Shown here: one piece after another, positions 1 through 6,196 of the stretch
Layout: each line of letters begins with the position of its first letter
Numbering within the stretch: position 1 is the stretch's first letter
NCBI GenBank assembly: GCA_000433175.1
Contig: HF986642.1
Span: 1 to 6,258 of the forward strand
Source of the DNA: Prevotella sp. CAG:1058
GTDB taxonomy: Bacteria > Bacteroidota > Bacteroidia > Bacteroidales > Bacteroidaceae
Direction: 5' to 3'
DNA length: 6,258 nucleotides
Notes under the pieces: model-generated
Database searches by the model: none
The model's input: only the letters and a program-made list of their open reading frames with translations
What the model was told of the DNA's origin: nothing
Made by a program: the position numbers and the translations under genes

Positions 1-32
1 GCAGGAAGAGATTCCTGCGGGACTCTTTTTTT
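1..32 (+). terminator. Rho-independent terminator of an upstream rightward gene, left arm cut by the window edge
   Basis: GCAGGAA (1-7) pairs with TTCCTGC (12-18) around a GAGA loop. GGGACTC and seven T (26-32) follow directly. The right arm probably continues as far as 25 and pairs with GAGTCCC just outside the window, which would give a stem of about 14 bp; that outer part is inferred. The T-run orientation means it stops transcription coming from the left on the plus strand, so the unseen neighbour converges on hemW. Confidence 0.75.
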
Positions 33-45
33 GTGCGTGCCGGTG

Positions 46-99
46 ATGGGAGGTATGGGAGTAATTGGACGAATGGGAGAGATGGGACGGATGTGAGAT
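46..99. repeat. Degenerate 9-bp minisatellite, six units
   Basis: Six units with a strict 9-bp period follow the pattern ATGGGANNN. The cores are ATGGGA at 46, 55, 73 and 82, ATTGGA at 64 and ATGTGA at 91, while the last three bases of each unit vary. It lies just past the hemW stop codon, between hemW and the terminator of the converging neighbour. From memory, similar short G/A-rich repeats occur in intergenic DNA of Bacteroides and Prevotella, with no known function. Read as plus-strand codons it gives a 16-residue Met/Gly-rich peptide ending in TGA (94-96), which I do not regard as a gene. Confidence 0.75.
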
Positions 100-108
100 T
101 TTGTGTGA

Positions 109-1236
109 TTATACGATCATGAGGTTGCTCATTATTGCATCGCTGACATAAATGCCGTCCTTCGTGAGCTTGAGGTGATCGTTTGATATTTTGACTAGTC
201 CTTCTTTGATGTATCTGTCGGCATTTTCTAGAATGTTGTTCTTATAATCTTCTCCGAGCTTGTTGCTAATATAATTAAGGTCTATGCCTTCGCATGTCCG
301 AAGTGAAGTTGTGATTATGTCGTTGAATATTGTGTTTGAGTCAAGTTCTTCACGTTCCATCGGAACATTACCTTTGTTTATTTCAGAAATATATTTGTTT
401 ATTTCCGAAATGTTCCATTGCCTTGATTTAAGGTCAAAAGAGTGTGCTGCAGCTCCTAGGCCGATGTATCTTACTTGTTGCCAATAGCTTGAGTTGTGGC
501 GTGACCGGTAACCAGGACGGGCGAAATTGCTTATTTCGTAATGTTCGTATCCGTTGGTAGTTAGTTTTGACACTAATGCGTTGTACATTGAGAGGCTTAG
601 TTCCTCATCTATTTCTTTTACTTCCCCGTTTTCCAACATCTTGTATAGACATGTTCCTTCCTCATACATGAGGCTGTAAGCTGATATGTGTTCAACGTTC
701 AATGAAAGTGCCTTGTCGATGTCAGTGAGCCATTCGTTTAATGTTTCGCCAGGAAAGCCGAACATCAGGTCTATGCTTAAGTTGTTATATCCTGCTGATC
801 GTAGAAGCTTTACGGCATTGTACACTTCCTCGGCGCTGTGTCGTCTGTGAATGAATCTGAGGCGCTTGTCGGAAAAAGTCTGTGCACCTATGCTTATTCG
901 GTTTACAGGAAGCCTTTTCAATGTTTTTATGAAATGTACGTCAATGTCGTTAGGATTGCATTCCATGGTGATTTCTGCGTTGTCGCTTATGTCGAATACT
1001 TCGAACATGTTGCAGAACAGGGTTTCCAACTCTTCTCCGTTAAGTGTAGACGGTGTACCTCCGCCTATGTATACAGTTGAAAACTTTTCGCCCTTTATAT
1101 ATTCCTTCCTCATACGCATCTCTTTGCATACGGCGTTTATGTATGGTTTACACAGATTAAGTTGCACTGTTGAATAAAAGCCGCAGTATATGCATCTGCT
1201 TTTGCAGAATGGTATGTGGACGTAAATTCCTGCCAT
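109..1236 (-). CDS. hemW: HemW, radical-SAM heme chaperone (formerly called HemN-like or oxygen-independent coproporphyrinogen oxidase-like)
   Basis: 375 residues, the usual HemW length. The N-terminus has the 4Fe-4S radical-SAM motif CxxxCxxC (Cys11, Cys15, Cys18) followed by Gly-Phe. HemW has this CX3CX2CxF form, while true HemN has a fourth cysteine at that place. Further landmarks are GGGTPS (58-63), DLMFGFPG (156-163) and HNSSYW (247-252), which matches the HN..YW motif of HemW; the C-terminal third is the HemN C-terminal domain. HemW binds heme and delivers it to respiratory hemoproteins and is not known to oxidise coproporphyrinogen, so a heme-synthesis label would be misleading. The ATG start is fixed by the family N-terminus (AGIYVHIPFC) and sits behind an A-rich leader without a Shine-Dalgarno sequence. 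The gene is transcribed alone, divergently from the EF-G paralog. Its codons are more AT-rich than those of rprXY. The identification is firm; the chaperone role is taken from the family. Confidence 0.93.
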   Translation of the reverse strand: MAGIYVHIPFCKSRCIYCGFYSTVQLNLCKPYINAVCKEMRMRKEYIKGEKFSTVYIGGGTPSTLNGEELETLFCNMFEVFDISDNAEITMECNPNDIDVHFIKTLKRLPVNRISIGAQTFSDKRLRFIHRRHSAEEVYNAVKLLRSAGYNNLSIDLMFGFPGETLNEWLTDIDKALSLNVEHISAYSLMYEEGTCLYKMLENGEVKEIDEELSLSMYNALVSKLTTNGYEHYEISNFARPGYRSRHNSSYWQQVRYIGLGAAAHSFDLKSRQWNISEINKYISEINKGNVPMEREELDSNTIFNDIITTSLRTCEGIDLNYISNKLGEDYKNNILENADRYIKEGLVKISNDHLKLTKDGIYVSDAIMSNLMIV

Positions 1237-1273
1237 TGTTGTTTGTTTTTGGCCTGTTTCCTTTATTTTAATG

Positions 1274-1281
1274 CAAAAGTA
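1274..1281 (-). promoter_or_regulatory. Candidate -7 element of the hemW promoter
   Basis: The minus strand reads TACTTTTG, a full match to the Bacteroides -7 consensus TAnnTTTG, followed by CA. It lies 37 bp from the hemW start codon, which would give a leader of about 30 nt. I see no convincing -33 TTTG about 20 bp further upstream. The call rests on one element and its position. Confidence 0.5.
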
Positions 1282-1321
1282 CTAATATGTTTTAATTTTT
1301 TGTGCACTTTTGTTGTTTTAT

Positions 1322-1353
1322 TTTGCGATTTTGCGTAAAAATGTTTAACTTAG
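1322..1353 (+). promoter_or_regulatory. Candidate promoter of the EF-G paralog gene
   Basis: TTTG at 1322-1325 fits the Bacteroides -33 element, and TAACTTAG at 1346-1353 fits TAnnTTTG with one mismatch. The spacer is 20 bp, close to the usual value. The predicted transcript start near 1360 gives a leader of about 30 nt, AT-rich and without a Shine-Dalgarno sequence. The -33 TTTG lies in an 8-bp tandem duplication (TTTTGCGA then TTTTGCGT, 1321-1336), so a second TTTG occurs at 1330-1333, too close to serve the same -7 box. Confidence 0.45.
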
Positions 1354-1362
1354 AGCCCGTTA

Positions 1363-1373
1363 TTTGTAACAAA
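1363..1373. promoter_or_regulatory. Small palindrome in the fusA2 leader, possible operator
   Basis: TTTGT-A-ACAAA is a perfect 5-bp inverted repeat around one base, ending 17 bp before the fusA2 start codon. It could bind a dimeric regulator. In B. thetaiotaomicron the EF-G2 gene is activated under carbon starvation by the CRP-like regulator Cur (BT4338), but I cannot show that this is such a site. If the promoter above is right, the palindrome overlaps or follows the transcript start, an unusual place for an activator site. Confidence 0.25.
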
Positions 1374-1390
1374 CTTAAATCTATATTAAT

Positions 1391-3553
1391 ATGAGAGTTT
1401 ACCAGACTAATGAGATTAAAAACATTGCGTTGCTTGGCAGTGCGGGCTCAGGCAAGACGACTCTTGCCGAAGCAATGTTGTATGAAAGTGGTGTAATCAA
1501 GCGCCGTGGAAGCGTAGAAGCTAAAAATACCGTAAGTGATTATTTTCCGGTTGAACAGGAATACGGCTACTCAGTATTCTCAACCGTTTTTAATGTTGAG
1601 TGGAACAATAAGAAACTTAATATAATAGATTGTCCCGGGTCGGACGATTTCGTGGGTGGAGCGATAACCGCCTTGAATGTGACAGACCAGGCTTTGATTC
1701 TGATTAACGGACAATATGGTCCGGAAGTAGGAACTCAGAACAATTTCCGTTACACTGAAAAGTTGAAAAAGCCGGTTATTTTCCTTATTAACCAGCTTGA
1801 CAGCGACAAGTGTGACTTTGATTCGATAATTAACAGCATGAAGGACATTTACGGTTCTAAATGCGTCGAAATACAATACCCGATAGAGACAGGTGACGGC
1901 TTCAATTCATTGATTGACGTTCTCCTGATGAAGAAATACTCATGGAAACCTGAAGGTGGTGCTCCTATAATCGAGGATATTCCGGCCGAGGAAATGGATA
2001 AGGCCATGGATTTGCACAAGGCTCTCGTTGAAGCTGCAGCAGAAAACGACGAGACGCTCATGGAGAAGTTCTTCGAGGAAGAGACTCTTACGGAAGACGA
2101 GATGCGTGAAGGTATCCGTAAGGGACTTGTAACTAGATCTATATTCCCTGTATTCTGTGTTTGTGCAGGCCGTAGCATGGGCGTGCGCAGACTTATGGAA
2201 TTCTTGGGCAACGTTGTTCCGTTTGTAAGCGAAATGCCTAAGATACATAATACACGCGGTGAGGAAGTTCCTGCTGATTCGTCTGCTCCAGAGTCTGTAT
2301 ATTTCTTCAAGACAGGCGTAGAGCCCCATATCGGTGAAGTTTCATATTTCAAGGTTATGAGCGGATGTGTTAAGCCTGGTGACGACCTGAGCAATGCCGA
2401 CCGTGGTTCTAAAGAGCGCATAGCCAACATTTACGTTTGCGCCGGAGCTAACCGCCAGCCGGTTGACTGCCTTAATGCCGGGGACATTGGCTGTACAGTG
2501 AAGCTGAAAGACGTTAAAACAGGCAACACGCTTAATGGAAAAGACTGTGATAACAGGTTCGACTTCATACGTTACCCGAATTCCAAGTATTCCCGTGCCA
2601 TCAAGGCCGTTAACGAGGGTGATACTGAAAAGCTGATGGCGGCCCTTACCAAGATGCGCCAGGAAGACCCGACATGGGTTGTCGAGCAGAGTAAGGAGCT
2701 TAGGCAGACAATCATCCACGGCCAGGGCGAATTCCACCTGCGCACACTGAAGTGGCGTCTTGAGAACAATGAAAAGATTCCTGTTAAGTTTGTTGATGCC
2801 AAGATACCGTACCGTGAGACTATCACGAAGGCGGCACGTGCCGACTACCGTCATAAGAAACAGTCTGGTGGAGCAGGCCAGTTTGGTGAAGTTCACCTTA
2901 TTGTTGAGCCTTATGCAGAAGGCATGCCCGACCCGGTTGTTTACAAGTTCAACGGCCAGGAGTTCAAGATGAATATCAAGAGCAAGGAAGTTGTCGACCT
3001 TGAGTGGGGCGGCAAGCTCGTATTCATCAACTCGGTTGTTGGCGGTGCTATCGACACTCGCTTCATGCCGGCAATATTGAAAGGCGTGATGGAGCGTATG
3101 GAGCAAGGCCCGTTGACTGGAAGCTATGCACGCGATGTGCGCGTAGTGGTTTATGATGGAAAGATGCACCCGGTTGACAGTAACGAACTTTCGTTCATGC
3201 TGGCTGCACGCCATGCTTTCTCTGACGCGTTCAAGAATGCAGGACCGAAGATTCTCGAGCCTATATACGACTTGGAAGTATATGTGCCTGCCGATTTCAT
3301 GGGCGATGTAATGAGTGACTTGCAGGGTCGCCGTGCCATGATTATGGGTATGGACAGCGAGGCCGGATACCAGAAGTTGCAGGCCAAGATTCCCCAGAAA
3401 GAGCTTGCCAGCTATTCTGTTGCATTAAGTTCTCTTACGGGTGGCCGCGCTTCGTTTACAACGAAGTTTGCAAGTTACGAACTTGTTCCCAACGACATCC
3501 AGCAAGAGCTCATCAAAGCCCATGAGGCCGAATTGGCTGACAAGGATGAATGA
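1391..3553 (+). CDS. fusA2: Elongation factor G paralog (FusA2/EF-G2 type), predicted GTPase-impaired translocase
   Basis: 720 residues with all EF-G domains in order: G domain with its insert (about 8-285), domain II (300-390), III (400-470), IV (475-605) and V (620-700). The G motifs are altered. The P-loop GSAGSGKT (16-23) is intact as a Walker A motif but lacks the EF-G aspartate, with Gly19 in its place. The switch I threonine is Ser61. Switch II reads DCPGSDDF (80-87), so the catalytic histidine of DTPGHVDF is Ser84. G4 is NQLD (134-137) instead of NKxD, and G5 has CAG (258-260) where SAF is usual. Domain IV keeps SGGxGQFG (492-499) and the tip His593 in HPVDS, which supports a working translocase. 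B. thetaiotaomicron EF-G2 is known to support translocation without GTP hydrolysis and to accumulate in carbon starvation; orthology is inferred. A tetracycline ribosomal protection protein is unlikely, since those keep the canonical G motifs. The start follows from the family N-terminus. The gene is monocistronic, with a terminator 64 bp downstream. Confidence 0.92.
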   Translation: MRVYQTNEIKNIALLGSAGSGKTTLAEAMLYESGVIKRRGSVEAKNTVSDYFPVEQEYGYSVFSTVFNVEWNNKKLNIIDCPGSDDFVGGAITALNVTDQALILINGQYGPEVGTQNNFRYTEKLKKPVIFLINQLDSDKCDFDSIINSMKDIYGSKCVEIQYPIETGDGFNSLIDVLLMKKYSWKPEGGAPIIEDIPAEEMDKAMDLHKALVEAAAENDETLMEKFFEEETLTEDEMREGIRKGLVTRSIFPVFCVCAGRSMGVRRLMEFLGNVVPFVSEMPKIHNTRGEEVPADSSAPESVYFFKTGVEPHIGEVSYFKVMSGCVKPGDDLSNADRGSKERIANIYVCAGANRQPVDCLNAGDIGCTVKLKDVKTGNTLNGKDCDNRFDFIRYPNSKYSRAIKAVNEGDTEKLMAALTKMRQEDPTWVVEQSKELRQTIIHGQGEFHLRTLKWRLENNEKIPVKFVDAKIPYRETITKAARADYRHKKQSGGAGQFGEVHLIVEPYAEGMPDPVVYKFNGQEFKMNIKSKEVVDLEWGGKLVFINSVVGGAIDTRFMPAILKGVMERMEQGPLTGSYARDVRVVVYDGKMHPVDSNELSFMLAARHAFSDAFKNAGPKILEPIYDLEVYVPADFMGDVMSDLQGRRAMIMGMDSEAGYQKLQAKIPQKELASYSVALSSLTGGRASFTTKFASYELVPNDIQQELIKAHEAELADKDE

Positions 3554-3617
3554 TGTCAAATTTTGCCGCATCGGTCAAGTGCGTAAAGTCATACGTACCA
3601 GGCCGTATATTATAAAT

Positions 3618-3646
3618 CGAGGGTGCTTTTCGCACCCTCGTTTTTT
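3618..3646 (+). terminator. Intrinsic terminator of fusA2
   Basis: CGAGGGTGC (3618-3626) pairs perfectly with GCACCCTCG (3632-3640). The 9-bp GC-rich stem encloses the 5-nt loop TTTTC and is followed by six T (3641-3646). It starts 64 bp after the fusA2 stop codon and separates this unit from rprXY. Confidence 0.93.
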
Positions 3647-3824
3647 ATCCACATCCCAACGGTTTATTCAGACCAACACACCTTATTCCACTTTCGTTGC
3701 CATGTAGACTTTTTGTTGATGGCTATATTTAATAATTATCAATTATCTTGCTTATATTTAGTTAATATAGATGAATTTTGATGTTTTAATTAACAAAAAA
3801 TCCCATACGTGCTGTTTTTTGCAA
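3647..3824. other. AT-rich intergenic stretch upstream of rprX, no gene seen
   Basis: Between the fusA2 terminator and the promoter-like site before rprX I find no convincing coding sequence or RNA gene. Two near-matches to TAnnTTTG occur, both TATATTTA (3724-3731 and 3753-3760), and GAATTTTG lies at 3773-3780. None has a well-spaced -33 TTTG. They could be alternative upstream promoters for rprX, or chance in AT-rich DNA. Confidence 0.4.
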
Positions 3825-3833
3825 TATATTTGC
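3818..3833 (+). promoter_or_regulatory. Candidate rprX -7 element with an 11-bp-spaced TTTGC direct repeat
   Basis: TATATTTG (3825-3832) matches TAnnTTTG fully and lies only 5 bp before the rprX ATG, so a transcript from it would start at or next to the start codon. TTTGC occurs at 3818-3822 and again at 3829-3833, exactly 11 bp apart. That is the spacing at which OmpR/PhoB-type regulators often contact tandem half-sites. No -33 TTTG is present at the expected distance. Both promoter use and autoregulation are inferences. Confidence 0.4.
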
Positions 3834-3837
3834 CGAT

Positions 3838-5400
3838 ATGAAGAAAGCTACGATTTGGTTAATAGCAATAGTAATGGGGTTGTCATTCCTCGTGTTGCTC
3901 TTCATGCAGCTAAAGTACATAGAGGCTATGGTGCAGATGAAGAAAGAGCAGTTCGACGAATCTGTCAACAAGGCACTTTACCAGGCCTCGCGCAACCTCG
4001 AGCTGAACGAGACACTTCGGTATCTCGAGCGCGATGTCAATGCGTCGTCGCGTAGCGAGCGTGCACAGTCTGCGGTAAACGAGGGCGACACATTGAGCGG
4101 AAGCATGGATGTGCAGCATTCACATCGATATGCAGTGCCCGGTCATAGCAGGGGCGGATATTCGTCGTTCGAGCTTAAGACGTTAAGCATGAAGCCGTCT
4201 TCCATGCCCAAGGCGATGATACTCCGCAGCGACAAGAACTCGATTTCGGAAGCCACCAAGTCGATGCGCGAGATTGTCAAAAACAGGTACATCTACCAGA
4301 AAGCGCTGCTTGACGAGGTCGTTTACAGCATTCTTTACACTGCATCCGAAAAGCCGTTGCGCGAAAGGATCAATTTCAAGATGCTTGACCAGGACATTAA
4401 GACGGAGCTGATGAACAACGGCATAGACATCCCATACCACTTCACTGTGTCGACGCAAGACGGACGGGAAGTATACCGTTGCCCCGACTATACCGAAGAA
4501 GGCGAGGACTATACCTATTCACAGGTGCTTTTCAGAAACGACCCGTCAAACAAGATGGGCGTGGTGAAGATACATTTTCCCGACATGGGCAGCTACATAT
4601 TCAGCGGGATAAGGTTCATGATACCTTCTGTGGCGTTCACCATCGTGTTGCTCGTTACGTTTATCTTCACGATATTCGTGATATTCCGCCAGAAGCGTTA
4701 TACAGAGATAAAGAACGACTTTATCAACAACATGACCCACGAGCTGAAGACGCCTATCAGCAGCATTTCGCTTGCGGCACAGATGCTCAACGACGAGACA
4801 GTGACCAAGAGCCCCATGATGATGAAACACCTGGGCGGCGTAATCAACGACGAATCGAAACGCTTGCGCTTCCTTGTAGAGAAAGTGTTACAGATGTCGA
4901 TGTTCGACCGCAAGAAGGCCATCTTCAAGAAGAAGGAGCTTAACCTTAACGACCTTGTTGAGAACGTGGCCAACACCTTCACCCTGCGTGTAGAGCATAC
5001 CGGCGGCCACATAACGACGGAGCTTAACGCCACCGAACCGACGATATACGTCGACGAGATGCACTTCACCAACGTAATCTTCAACCTGCTTGACAATGCC
5101 GTCAAGTACCGCAATCCGGACCGCCCGTTGGAGTTGGCTGTAAAGACATGGAACGACAAGGAGAAGCTGTACTTCTCGGTCAAGGACAACGGTGTAGGCA
5201 TCAAGAAGGAAAACCTGAAGAAGATCTTTGAGAAGTTTTACCGCGTGCATACAGGAAACGTACACGACGTGAAGGGCTTCGGCCTCGGCCTCGCCTACGT
5301 GAAGAAGATGGTAGACCTGCATAAGGGCGAAATCCACGTAGAGAGCGAGAAGGGAAAAGGAACGAAATTCATAATATCATTACCAATAATAAAAAAATAG
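3838..5400 (+). CDS. rprX: RprX, membrane-bound sensor histidine kinase
   Basis: 520 residues. A hydrophobic segment (about 5-25) behind Met-Lys-Lys is the first membrane helix or signal anchor. A periplasmic region of about 225 residues follows, then a second helix (about 260-283). The dimerisation/phosphoacceptor domain starts almost at once with the H-box HELKTP (His301), so there is no room for a HAMP or PAS domain. The ATPase domain has the N-box NLLDN (416-420), G1 DNGVGI (450-455), F-box FEKF (464-467) and G2 GFGLGL (480-485). All key residues are present, so it should autophosphorylate and pass phosphate to RprY. In Bacteroides fragilis RprX/RprY was found through altered porin levels when expressed in E. 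coli; its natural signal is unclear. The periplasmic part has a polar, Ser-rich stretch (about 69-125) that looks like a linker or variable insert. The start is fixed by the N-terminal helix and leaves almost no leader behind the nearest promoter-like box. The stop codon is 7 nt before rprY. Confidence 0.9.
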   Translation: MKKATIWLIAIVMGLSFLVLLFMQLKYIEAMVQMKKEQFDESVNKALYQASRNLELNETLRYLERDVNASSRSERAQSAVNEGDTLSGSMDVQHSHRYAVPGHSRGGYSSFELKTLSMKPSSMPKAMILRSDKNSISEATKSMREIVKNRYIYQKALLDEVVYSILYTASEKPLRERINFKMLDQDIKTELMNNGIDIPYHFTVSTQDGREVYRCPDYTEEGEDYTYSQVLFRNDPSNKMGVVKIHFPDMGSYIFSGIRFMIPSVAFTIVLLVTFIFTIFVIFRQKRYTEIKNDFINNMTHELKTPISSISLAAQMLNDETVTKSPMMMKHLGGVINDESKRLRFLVEKVLQMSMFDRKKAIFKKKELNLNDLVENVANTFTLRVEHTGGHITTELNATEPTIYVDEMHFTNVIFNLLDNAVKYRNPDRPLELAVKTWNDKEKLYFSVKDNGVGIKKENLKKIFEKFYRVHTGNVHDVKGFGLGLAYVKKMVDLHKGEIHVESEKGKGTKFIISLPIIKK

Positions 5401-5407
5401 AACAACT

Positions 5408-6106
5408 ATGGACGAGAAACTGAAAATCCTATTGTGTGAAGACGACGAGAATCTCGGCATGCTGCTTCGCGAATATTTACAAGCCAAAGGTTATAGTGCA
5501 GAACTTTGTCCCGACGGTGACGCCGGCTACAAGGCATTCCTCAAGAGCAAGTTCGACATTTGCGTGCTCGACGTGATGATGCCGAAGAAAGACGGTTTCA
5601 CACTGGCACAGGAGATACGCCAGGCCAACGCCGAGATACCAATCATCTTCCTTACGGCAAAGACCCTGAAAGAGGACATACTCGAAGGCTTCAAAATCGG
5701 TGCCGACGACTACATCACCAAGCCGTTCTCTATGGAAGAACTTGTATTCCGTATCGAGGCCATCCTGCGCCGTGTACGCGGCAAGAAGAACAAGGAAAAC
5801 ACCATTTTCCACATCGGCCGCTTCACCTTCGACACCCAGAAGCAACTCCTTACCATCGGCGACAAGCAGACCAAGCTGACTACGAAGGAGAACGAGCTGC
5901 TCGCACTTCTTTGCTCGCACGCCAACGAAATCCTGCAGCGCGACTTCGCACTGAAGACTATCTGGATTGACGACAACTACTTCAACGCGCGCTCTATGGA
6001 CGTTTACATCACCAAGCTGCGCAAGCACCTGAAGGACGACGACCAGATTGAAATCATCAACATACACGGCAAGGGCTACAAGCTCATCACTCCCGAGCAG
6101 GAGTAA
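5408..6106 (+). CDS. rprY: RprY, OmpR/PhoB-family response regulator
   Basis: 232 residues. The receiver domain (about 5-120) has the acidic pair Asp12/Asp13, phosphoacceptor Asp55 in VLDVMMPKKDG, Thr83 in FLTAK, the aromatic switch Tyr102 and Lys105 in TKPF. A short basic linker (RRVRGKKNK) leads to a winged-helix DNA-binding domain (about 131-228) ending in the typical HGKGYKL wing. Phosphorylation by RprX should promote dimer binding to target promoters. It closely resembles Bacteroides RprY as I know it. In Porphyromonas gingivalis, RprY is an orphan regulator linked to oxidative and sodium stress; here the partner kinase is kept next to it. The ATG lies 7 nt after the rprX stop behind an A-rich leader with no Shine-Dalgarno sequence, which indicates cotranscription and perhaps coupled translation. 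Sampled stretches are about 57% GC, with many codons ending in C or G. Confidence 0.94.
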   Translation: MDEKLKILLCEDDENLGMLLREYLQAKGYSAELCPDGDAGYKAFLKSKFDICVLDVMMPKKDGFTLAQEIRQANAEIPIIFLTAKTLKEDILEGFKIGADDYITKPFSMEELVFRIEAILRRVRGKKNKENTIFHIGRFTFDTQKQLLTIGDKQTKLTTKENELLALLCSHANEILQRDFALKTIWIDDNYFNARSMDVYITKLRKHLKDDDQIEIINIHGKGYKLITPEQE

Positions 6107-6130
6107 AGATAGAATACGATAATGTATTTT

Positions 6131-6196
6131 TATAAAAGAAATGCCGTAAACATTGTGAATATGCATGTTTACGGCATTTCTTTTATATATTTTTTT
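6131..6196 (+). terminator. Long-stem intrinsic terminator of the rprXY operon
   Basis: A perfect 23-bp inverted repeat (6131-6153 with 6165-6187) encloses an 11-nt loop and starts 25 bp after the rprY stop codon. The GC-containing core GCCGTAAACAT pairs with ATGTTTACGGC. A T-rich arm end and seven T (6190-6196) follow, so rightward termination is clear. The stem is longer than most intrinsic terminators. The minus-strand side has no clean U-run outside the stem, so termination of leftward transcripts is uncertain. Confidence 0.88.

Noticed and set aside
46..99. Possible CRISPR array or coding peptide
   Set aside because: The 9-bp unit with no unique spacers of 30 bp or more excludes CRISPR. 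The 16-residue peptide has no leader and no support beyond the repeat itself.
1849..2430. Minus-strand open frame (193 codons) opposite the fusA2 G domain
   Set aside because: It has a Ser/Arg-rich composition typical of a shadow frame and no family resemblance.
2342..3214. Long minus-strand open frame (290 codons) opposite fusA2
   Set aside because: It lies wholly within the well-supported EF-G coding region. Its translation is rich in Cys, His and Asn without recognisable motifs, as expected of an antisense frame.
1391..3553. TetQ-like tetracycline ribosomal protection protein
   Set aside because: The protein is 720 residues long. It has SGGxGQFG and HPVDS in domain IV as in EF-G, and altered G motifs, whereas ribosomal protection proteins keep canonical AHIDAGKT and DTPGH.
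3441..3707. Plus-strand frame running from the end of fusA2 across the terminator
   Set aside because: It begins inside fusA2 in another frame, reads through a strong terminator hairpin and encodes no recognisable domain.
5477..6166. Minus-strand open frame (229 codons) opposite rprY
   Set aside because: It mirrors the rprY codons, has Val/Leu-rich low-information composition and would begin inside the operon's terminator stem.
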